In this document: piece after piece, positions 58,664 through 64,000 of the stretch
How positions within the stretch are numbered: the stretch's first letter is position 1
How the letters are laid out: every line of letters starts with the position of its first letter
Origin: Oceanobacillus iheyensis HTE831
GTDB taxonomy: Bacteria > Bacillota > Bacilli > Bacillales > Amphibacillaceae
Length of the DNA stretch: 64,000 nucleotides
Assembly (NCBI RefSeq): GCF_000011245.1
Contig: NC_004193.1
Coordinates: forward strand, 1,962,501 to 2,026,500
Reading direction: 5' to 3'
Translations under genes and position numbers: made by a program
The notes under the pieces: generated by a model
The model's input: the letters and a program-made list of their open reading frames with translations, nothing else
Told to the model about the DNA's origin: nothing
Databases searched by the model: none

Positions 58664-59140
58664 ATGCCTTTTCAAATTTTATTAAATGTATTAATTGCAT
58701 TTTTATGGATGTTTTTACAGAATGATTATACCGCAATTACTTTCGTAGTAGGTTACCTTATTGGTATATTATTGTTGTTTTTCATCAGACGATTTCTTAA
58801 AAGCGAGTTTTATTTTAAAAGAGTTTGGGCAGCTATTAAATTAATTTTCTTATTTTTAAAGGAGTTAATTAAAGCAAATATAGATGTTGTACGTATAGTA
58901 TTAAGCCCAAAACTTAACAATGAACCAGGAATCGTTGCTGTTGAAACAAAACTAGAGACCAATTTAGAAATTTCATTGCTTGCTGCTTTAATTACTTTAA
59001 CTCCTGGTACCGTTTCAATGGATTTTTCACCAGATAGTAAGACTATCTATGTACACGCCATTGATGTTCCAGATCGAGAAGAAGTGATTCGTGATGTACA
59101 GAATACATTCGAACGAGCGATTATGGAGGTGACAAAGTAA
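58664..59140 (+). CDS. mrpE: Mrp antiporter subunit E
   Basis: The 158-residue protein has two or three N-terminal helices and a soluble C-terminal part with SLLAALITLTPGTVSMD. The ATG at 58664 lies 8 bases after AAGGAG and matches the usual N terminus; a GTG two codons earlier is too close to that site. Confidence 0.95.
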   Translation: MPFQILLNVLIAFLWMFLQNDYTAITFVVGYLIGILLLFFIRRFLKSEFYFKRVWAAIKLIFLFLKELIKANIDVVRIVLSPKLNNEPGIVAVETKLETNLEISLLAALITLTPGTVSMDFSPDSKTIYVHAIDVPDREEVIRDVQNTFERAIMEVTK

Positions 59141-59418
59141 TGATGAATACGATTCTTACGATTGCATTAGTAATCATGGCAATAACGCTTGCTTTGTTAT
59201 TTATACGTGTAATCATTGGTCCTTCCATTCCTGATCGAATTTTAGCTTTAGATGCGATTGGCGTAACGCTTGTAGGTTTTATTGGTATTATCATGATAAA
59301 ACAAGATACAATCGTTTATTCGGATGTTGTACTTCTGTTAAGCATACTAGCTTTTGTTGGTACCTTCGCCCTATCAAAATTCTTAGAAAGGGGTGCTGTT
59401 ATTGAGCCAGGGGATTGA
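59140..59418 (+). CDS. mrpF: Mrp antiporter subunit F
   Basis: The 92-residue protein has three transmembrane helices and the MnhF phrase IIGPSIPDRILALDAIGV. It shares one base with mrpE (TAATG) and overlaps mrpG. Confidence 0.96.
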   Translation: MMNTILTIALVIMAITLALLFIRVIIGPSIPDRILALDAIGVTLVGFIGIIMIKQDTIVYSDVVLLLSILAFVGTFALSKFLERGAVIEPGD

Positions 59419-59761
59419 TACAGTCGTAGTGTTATTGGTAATAATTGGTTTATTCTTTACGGTTGTCTCCGCTATTGGAGTATTGCGTCTACCTGATGTA
59501 TATTCCCGTACACATGCAGCAGGAAAAAGTGCGACTCTTGGAGTAATGTCAATTATGTTAGCAGTGTTTATTCATTTCTTATCTCATGGTACAATGAATG
59601 CAAAAATACTTTTAGCGATAATTTTTCTATTTATGACAGCCCCATTAGCAAGTTTAATGATTACAAGATCTGCATATCGAACAGGAGTTAAATTATCAGA
59701 TAATACAACTACCAATGATCTTGCGGATATGTATAAAGAACACACAAAAGAATCCAATTGA
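59402..59761 (+). CDS. mrpG: Mrp antiporter subunit G
   Basis: The 119-residue protein has three transmembrane helices and the MnhG phrase LRLPDVYSRTHAAGKSATLGV. TTG 59402 follows AAGGGGTG by 6 bases and is chosen over a GTG inside that site. It is the last gene of the seven-gene operon. Confidence 0.94.
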   Translation: MSQGIDTVVVLLVIIGLFFTVVSAIGVLRLPDVYSRTHAAGKSATLGVMSIMLAVFIHFLSHGTMNAKILLAIIFLFMTAPLASLMITRSAYRTGVKLSDNTTTNDLADMYKEHTKESN

Positions 59762-59782
59762 TAAAATTGGATTCTTTTTTCT
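59750..59782 (+). terminator. Terminator of the mrp operon
   Basis: AATCCAATT and AATTGGATT make a perfect 9-bp stem followed by CTTTTTTC on the plus strand; it includes the mrpG stop. Confidence 0.9.
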
Positions 59783-59866
59783 ATATTTTTCAGATTAATA
59801 AATATGGAAATTGGAAATATTACTAACAACTTAAATATGATAACTTAAAAATAAGGAGACATCACC

Positions 59867-61345
59867 TTGAATACTTATGAACTTATTTCATCCTTAAAAA
59901 TAAAACAACAAATAGGTAAATTACCTAATACTATTTCCTCAATTTCACACAATTCTCGTCAAGTGGACGATAACTCCTTATTTATTTGTATAAGTGGCTT
60001 TACTGTAGATGGACATAATTTTGTAGCCGAGGCTGTAGAGAATGGTGCAACGTGTATTGTAGCAGAAAGAGAAGTTAATCTCGATACAAATAAAGCGACT
60101 TTAATTATAGTTCCCGATACAAATAAAGCTATAGCAACACTTGCTGCTACTTTTTATAAACATCCATCTCATAATTTAACGATATACGGTGTTACAGGAA
60201 CAAATGGAAAAACTACAGTGACAACCATTATTAATCATTTATTAACGGATAATGAACTTTCTACTGCCCTGATTGGAACGAATGGATTCCAGATAAATAA
60301 AGATATCTATTCTAGCAGTAATAATACAACAAGTGATGTTTTAACAAATCAACATATGCTATATGAAGCAAAAAATCAAGGTGTGACACATGTGGCAATG
60401 GAAGTATCTTCACATGGATTAGAACAAGGCCGTCTATGGGGGATTGATTTTACCGTTGCTACCTTCACCAACCTGTCCCATGAACATTTGGATTATCATG
60501 GTAGTATGGAAGAATATGCTGCTACCAAGGTGCAATTATTTAGTTCGCTAGCAATTCAACCTAATAAACAAAAAATTGCAGTGTTAAATCGAGATGATAA
60601 TTGGTACGAATATTTTCAGAAACGAACGCCTGTACAAATCGTTTCGTATGGAATTTATGAACAGGCTGATTTCAGGGCTACCGCTATAAAATATTATAAA
60701 GACAGAACTTCATTTGAACTATTAACACCAGAGGGAAGCTTTCAAGTACAAACAAAGCTTATGGGAGAGTTTAATGTTTATAATGTTTTAGCAGCGATCG
60801 CATCCGTTTATGTAAAAGAATCAATTCCTTTAACAGATTTAGTTAAATCAATTGAAGGGACTCCTACCCCACCTGGAAGAATGGAAAAATTAGAAAGTAG
60901 TGGAAATAGACATATCTATATTGACTATGCTCATACTCCAGATGCACTAACAAAGGCAATTAATAGTTTACTTCCTTTTAAACAAAACAAATTAATTGTT
61001 GTTGTAGGAACAGGTGGTGATAGAGACAAAAGTATACGTCCGTTATTAGCCAAAGCTGCATCTGTCGCAGATTATGTTATATTAACGATTAATGATCCAA
61101 GACATGAAGATCCGAATAATATATTACAAGACCTTGAAAACGGAATGTTACATCATCAATATACGTGTCTTGAAAATCGAAAAGAAGCTATTCGTGAGGC
61201 AATAAATTATTCTTCTCCCAACGATATTATTTTAATTGCAGGGAAAGGAAAAGAGCCATACCAGATTATTAAAAATAAGAAGGTAGCTCATAATGATGCT
61301 ACTATTGCACTTGAATGCAGTAATGAATTATTTCCAAATATATGA
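59867..61345 (+). CDS. MurE-like Mur ligase (second UDP-MurNAc-tripeptide synthetase homologue)
   Basis: The 492-residue Mur ligase has the ATP loop TGTNGKTT (110-117), TNLSHEHLDYHG (201-212), Lys221 (carbamylated position), GRME (337-340), DYAHTPDA (353-360) and GGDRDKSIRP. In MurE the DNPR motif reads the third amino acid; here it is NDPR (Asn409-Asp410-Pro411-Arg412). It stands alone, outside a dcw cluster, just after mrp. It may be a second MurE or a related ligase for another substrate. It starts at TTG after AAGGAG. No symbol is given. Confidence 0.85.
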   Translation: MNTYELISSLKIKQQIGKLPNTISSISHNSRQVDDNSLFICISGFTVDGHNFVAEAVENGATCIVAEREVNLDTNKATLIIVPDTNKAIATLAATFYKHPSHNLTIYGVTGTNGKTTVTTIINHLLTDNELSTALIGTNGFQINKDIYSSSNNTTSDVLTNQHMLYEAKNQGVTHVAMEVSSHGLEQGRLWGIDFTVATFTNLSHEHLDYHGSMEEYAATKVQLFSSLAIQPNKQKIAVLNRDDNWYEYFQKRTPVQIVSYGIYEQADFRATAIKYYKDRTSFELLTPEGSFQVQTKLMGEFNVYNVLAAIASVYVKESIPLTDLVKSIEGTPTPPGRMEKLESSGNRHIYIDYAHTPDALTKAINSLLPFKQNKLIVVVGTGGDRDKSIRPLLAKAASVADYVILTINDPRHEDPNNILQDLENGMLHHQYTCLENRKEAIREAINYSSPNDIILIAGKGKEPYQIIKNKKVAHNDATIALECSNELFPNI

Positions 61346-61493
61346 ATGAATTTCTTTAGAGGTTTTATATCCAATATTACTCTGGCTAATTCCCGTTAAC
61401 CAAGGAACTCTTTAGCGTAGATTTTTTTTAATGCATCGATTTTATATGGACAGACACGATTTCACTTCTTCACTCATAAAGTGTTACATAGGC

Positions 61494-61522
61494 TAATACC
61501 TAGCTACTTTGACACATATGCT
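61494..61522 (+). promoter_or_regulatory. Sigma-E-like promoter of sigK
   Basis: TAATACC, 14 bases, CATATGCT, resembling the sigma-E pattern KMATATT-N14-CATACANT with mismatches. It lies 24 bp before the sigK start. Early mother-cell transcription of sigK by sigma-E is known in B. subtilis. Confidence 0.45.
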
Positions 61523-61545
61523 ACAGTTTTAGGAGGTGATCGCGT

Positions 61546-62250
61546 TTGTCCGGTATATTATCCGTACTTGGCCTTATTATTAAAGAGGCATTGTTTTTTG
61601 TATCTTATGTAAAGAATCATTCTTTTCCGCAGCCCCTCCCCCCAGATAAAGAATCTAAATATCTCCAACTTATGCAAGAAGGTGACGAGGTCGCAAGAAA
61701 CAAACTCATTGAACATAATCTTCGTCTTGTTGCACACATTGTAAAAAAATTCGAAAACACTGGTGAGGATATGGAGGATTTAATATCCATCGGTACAATT
61801 GGTCTAATTAAAGGCGTAGAAAGCTTTTCTACTGATAAGGGTACTAAATTAGCCACATACGCTGCTCGATGCATTGAGAATGAGATTTTAATGCATTTGC
61901 GTGCCTTAAAGAAGGTTAAGAAAGATGTCTCCCTTCATGACCCAATTGGCCAAGACAAAGAAGGAAATGAAATCAGTTTGATTGATATTTTAGAAGCAGA
62001 GAATGAAAATGTAATTGAGTATATTCAGTTAAATATGGAGATATCAAAAATGCAGAAGTATTTTTCTGTATTGGATAAACGAGAACGGGAAGTCATTGTT
62101 TATCGTTATGGGTTAAATGATCGAGAAGAAATGACTCAACGTGAGATTGCTAAGAAATTAAACATATCTAGAAGTTATGTATCAAGAATTGAAAAAAGGG
62201 CATTAATGAAAGTATTTCATGAGTATTATCGGAAGGAAAGAGACAATTAA
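61546..62250 (+). CDS. sigK: Sporulation sigma factor SigK (pro-sigma-K)
   Basis: The late mother-cell sigma factor. The 234-residue protein has a hydrophobic pro-sequence (residues 1-20) before YVKN, the place where SpoIVFB cleaves in B. subtilis, then region 2 ([37 protein letters not shown]) and region 4 ([24 protein letters not shown]). The gene is continuous, with no skin-type element splitting it. It starts at TTG after AGGAGGTGAT and is monocistronic. Confidence 0.97.
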   Translation: MSGILSVLGLIIKEALFFVSYVKNHSFPQPLPPDKESKYLQLMQEGDEVARNKLIEHNLRLVAHIVKKFENTGEDMEDLISIGTIGLIKGVESFSTDKGTKLATYAARCIENEILMHLRALKKVKKDVSLHDPIGQDKEGNEISLIDILEAENENVIEYIQLNMEISKMQKYFSVLDKREREVIVYRYGLNDREEMTQREIAKKLNISRSYVSRIEKRALMKVFHEYYRKERDN

Positions 62251-62370
62251 AAGAGAACGCTGTCGGATCATGCATTTTTATGCAACGTAAGTGCGACTAG
62301 GTAATGATTTGCTCGCTATCGAGGTTTTCAATTTTTTAAGTATCACTGCATAAACACATTTTATGTAAAA

Positions 62371-62417
62371 TGCAAAACGCAGCCAAATTAATTGAGATTA
62401 TTTGGCTGCGTTTTGTA
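62371..62417. terminator. Bidirectional terminator between sigK and mtnN
   Basis: AAAACGCAGCCAAAT and ATTTGGCTGCGTTTT make a very strong stem, between convergent genes. The 120 bp before it (62251-62370) hold minor palindromes such as CATTTTA/TAAAATG but no gene. Confidence 0.93.
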
Positions 62418-62429
62418 GTGTTTATTAAA

Positions 62430-63119
62430 TTATATTTTTTTTACCATATTTATAATTAATTGAGCGGCATTTTTACCAGCTGTCTGTAAAAACTGATCAA
62501 ACGATACAGAGGATTCTTGTCCTGCAATATCAGATAATGCACGAGTAATAACAAAAGGCGTATTGTATCTATAACATACTTGTGCGATAGAGGCTGCTTC
62601 CATCTCTAACGCTAGCATACCTGGAAATCGTTGTTTAACAATATCCGTTTGATCCTTTCGTTGCATAAATGAATCACCTGTTGCAATAACACCGATTCTT
62701 GAGTTAATTTCTATATCCTTCATAACTTCAGAGGACAATTCAACTAGTCGTTGATCTGCTTTATACGTTGCAGGCATACCAGGAACTTGTCCATATACAT
62801 AATCAAACGCTGTTGCGTCCACATCATGATGCAATACTTCTTCAGAAATTACTACGTCTCCTACTTGTAAATCGCTAGCAAACCCACCTGCAGAACCAGT
62901 ATTTATAATCATAGATGGGGAAAATCGCTCATGTAGAATTGTTGTAGCCATAGCAGCATTTACTTTTCCGATACCCGATAATAGTAATACGACACTCTTG
63001 TCATGTAGATGCCCTGTATAAAAGTAGCAACCTGCTACCTCTAATTCTTCCATATCTTTCATTTGTTGTTTTAAAAGTGCAATCTCTTCGTCCATTGCTC
63101 CAATAATTCCTATTGTCAT
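62430..63119 (-). CDS. mtnN: 5'-methylthioadenosine/S-adenosylhomocysteine nucleosidase
   Basis: MtnN (Pfs) removes adenine from methylthioadenosine and S-adenosylhomocysteine, serving methionine salvage and clearing SAM by-products. The 229-residue protein has IGIIGAMDEEI at the N terminus, LLSGIGKVNAA, NTGSAGG and the substrate-binding MLALEMEAASIAQ. The ATG at 63119 lies 5 bases after TTGGGGG, against a TTG within it. It follows yrrS by 15 bp. Confidence 0.97.
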   Translation of the reverse strand: MTIGIIGAMDEEIALLKQQMKDMEELEVAGCYFYTGHLHDKSVVLLLSGIGKVNAAMATTILHERFSPSMIINTGSAGGFASDLQVGDVVISEEVLHHDVDATAFDYVYGQVPGMPATYKADQRLVELSSEVMKDIEINSRIGVIATGDSFMQRKDQTDIVKQRFPGMLALEMEAASIAQVCYRYNTPFVITRALSDIAGQESSVSFDQFLQTAGKNAAQLIINMVKKI

Positions 63120-63134
63120 AGTGACCCCCAAAAA

Positions 63135-63821
63135 CTATTTTTTATCATTCTCAATTAACTCTTCTACTTTGGTAGGCTGCCAACCTTCACCATCAACCCA
63201 TTGAAGGTATACACGAAACGTTTGTGTTTCATCCTTATCTGAAACGGTCGCAATTACTTTTTGATCGCCACCATTTTCAACAAGCCATTCTACCATGTTG
63301 TCCGCATCAATTCCCGTTACCATTGAAGTTGCTTCTTTAATTTCAATTCGATCCTGCGAACCATCATCATACGTTGTTGTATGTGGACCTTCTTGTTCTG
63401 TACCAATTGGATCCCAATTGCCTGTATATGCGTCTGAGACATTTTCATCCGATGGTTCTACTGATTCTGTTTCTACATTGTTGTTTTGTTCATTATCTTC
63501 ATTTTGCTCATTTTCATTTTCTTGTTCGTTATTATCATTATTTTGTTCATCTTGTCCATTTTCTTCGTTGTCTGTAGAATTATTATTTTCTTCCTCTTCT
63601 TCATCTGGTTCCGTAATAAGGAAATCAGAGTCTTCATCTGATGATGAATTTTCATTCTCATTAGCATTTTGTTCTTTTCCTCCACTACCACCAAACACCC
63701 ATATTCCGAGGAGAATTATAACTAGTATACTAGCAGCAATTATACCAATCGTTATAGCTTTTGTACTTTTTCTTCTTTTTTCAAATTTATCCGATCTCGT
63801 TTGATTCATATCACGACTCAT
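63135..63821 (-). CDS. yrrS: YrrS-like membrane-anchored protein
   Basis: The 228-residue protein has a cytoplasmic basic start, one membrane helix (about residues 23-44), a long extracytoplasmic linker of almost only Asn, Glu, Asp, Gln and Ser (about 50-125), and a conserved C-terminal DUF1510 domain (about 130-225, YTGNWDPIGTEQEGPH and WLQ-like VYLQWVDGEGWQPTKVEEL). Partnering with mtnN fits B. subtilis yrrS. Function is unknown. Start: ATG after GGGGAGGG. Confidence 0.87.
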   Translation of the reverse strand: MSRDMNQTRSDKFEKRRKSTKAITIGIIAASILVIILLGIWVFGGSGGKEQNANENENSSSDEDSDFLITEPDEEEEENNNSTDNEENGQDEQNNDNNEQENENEQNEDNEQNNNVETESVEPSDENVSDAYTGNWDPIGTEQEGPHTTTYDDGSQDRIEIKEATSMVTGIDADNMVEWLVENGGDQKVIATVSDKDETQTFRVYLQWVDGEGWQPTKVEELIENDKK

Positions 63822-63843
63822 CAGATTCCCTCCCCATCTTTAT

Positions 63844-63855
63844 AATTGTAGCATA
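63844..63855 (-). promoter_or_regulatory. Extended -10 element of yrrS-mtnN
   Basis: TATGCTACAAT on the minus strand has the TGN extension and a TACAAT -10 box, about 25 bp before yrrS. No -35 at 17 bp is good; TTGTCA lies 22 bp upstream. Bases 63856-64000 beyond hold no gene that I can see. Confidence 0.45.
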
Positions 63856-64000
63856 CTACCGTATTATCGTAGTGACAACTAATTTGTATGGAAATATCAC
63901 AACGGTAACCATACTCTATATCATTCGTTTCTAACAGGGATTTTCAGGTTACATTATTCATTTTTAATTGGTTTTACTTCAAAAATGAAATGCCTATAAA

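Noticed and set aside
61546..62250. Possible skin-element junction inside sigK
   Set aside because: The frame is continuous and aligns over the full length with SigK; no recombinase gene is adjacent.
63295..63804. 169-codon plus-strand frame opposite yrrS
   Set aside because: It is the mirror of the Asn/Glu-rich repeat of yrrS (Ser/Phe/Cys-rich), without a ribosome binding site.

Overview
The window is a gene-dense, low-GC (AT-rich), gap-free chromosomal segment of an endospore-forming, halo/alkali-tolerant Bacillaceae bacterium. Gene order over 1-53.6 kb follows the Bacillus subtilis yqfZ-to-sda region almost gene for gene. Protein content (spoIIP, gpr, yqfC/yqfD, sda, an uninterrupted pro-sigK, comE genes, a seven-gene Mrp Na+/H+ antiporter operon) and codon use suggest Oceanobacillus or a near relative; the species assignment is an inference. 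I see no insertion sequence, prophage, CRISPR array, tRNA or rRNA gene.

Layout. 0.2-3.1 kb: a solo nfeD with a sigma-W-like promoter, then yqfZ, yqfX, yqfT and nfo. 3.1-12.3 kb: cshB, yqfO, trmK, cccA, a membrane protein of unknown function, sigA, dnaG, yqfL and ccpN. 12.3-15.6 kb: glyQS behind a glycine T-box. 15.6-24.3 kb: recO, yqzL, era, dgkA, ybeY, pgpH, phoH, yqfD, yqfC and yqfB. 24.3-26.7 kb: floA and yqeZ, which with yqfB form a sigma-W-type envelope-stress operon. 26.9-36.5 kb: yqeY, rpsU, deoC and the CIRCE-controlled heat-shock operon hrcA-grpE-dnaK-dnaJ-prmA-rsmE-mtaB. 36.5-42.4 kb: hemW, lepA, yqxA, spoIIP and gpr. 42.5-48.0 kb: rpsT, holA, yqzM, comEC, comEB and comEA. 48.1-53.1 kb: yqeG-yqeH-aroE-yhbY-nadD-yqeK-rsfS-yqeM, a compact ribosome-assembly/NAD operon. 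53.3-53.7 kb: sda under a cluster of DnaA boxes. 54-59.8 kb: mrpABCDEFG. 59.9-63.8 kb: a MurE-like ligase paralogue, sigK, mtnN and yrrS.

How it works together. Most genes serve core processes: replication initiation and its checkpoint (dnaG, holA, sda), transcription (sigA, sigK), translation and ribosome assembly (glyQS, era, ybeY, rsfS, yqeH, yhbY, rsmE, prmA, trmK, mtaB, lepA, rpsT, rpsU), protein folding, envelope-stress microdomains, sporulation and DNA uptake.

Small genes that are easy to miss are called here: yqzL, yqzM, sda and a possible 41-codon ORF. Several starts are moved to the codon with a proper ribosome binding site. The most interesting points are two matching sigma-W-type promoters on separate nfeD loci, a sigA-adjacent membrane gene that seems to begin at ATT, the DnaA-box array at sda, a second MurE with NDPR in place of DNPR, and a few unexplained structured intergenic elements. 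I found no convincing undescribed multi-gene system; this is mostly conserved core genome.
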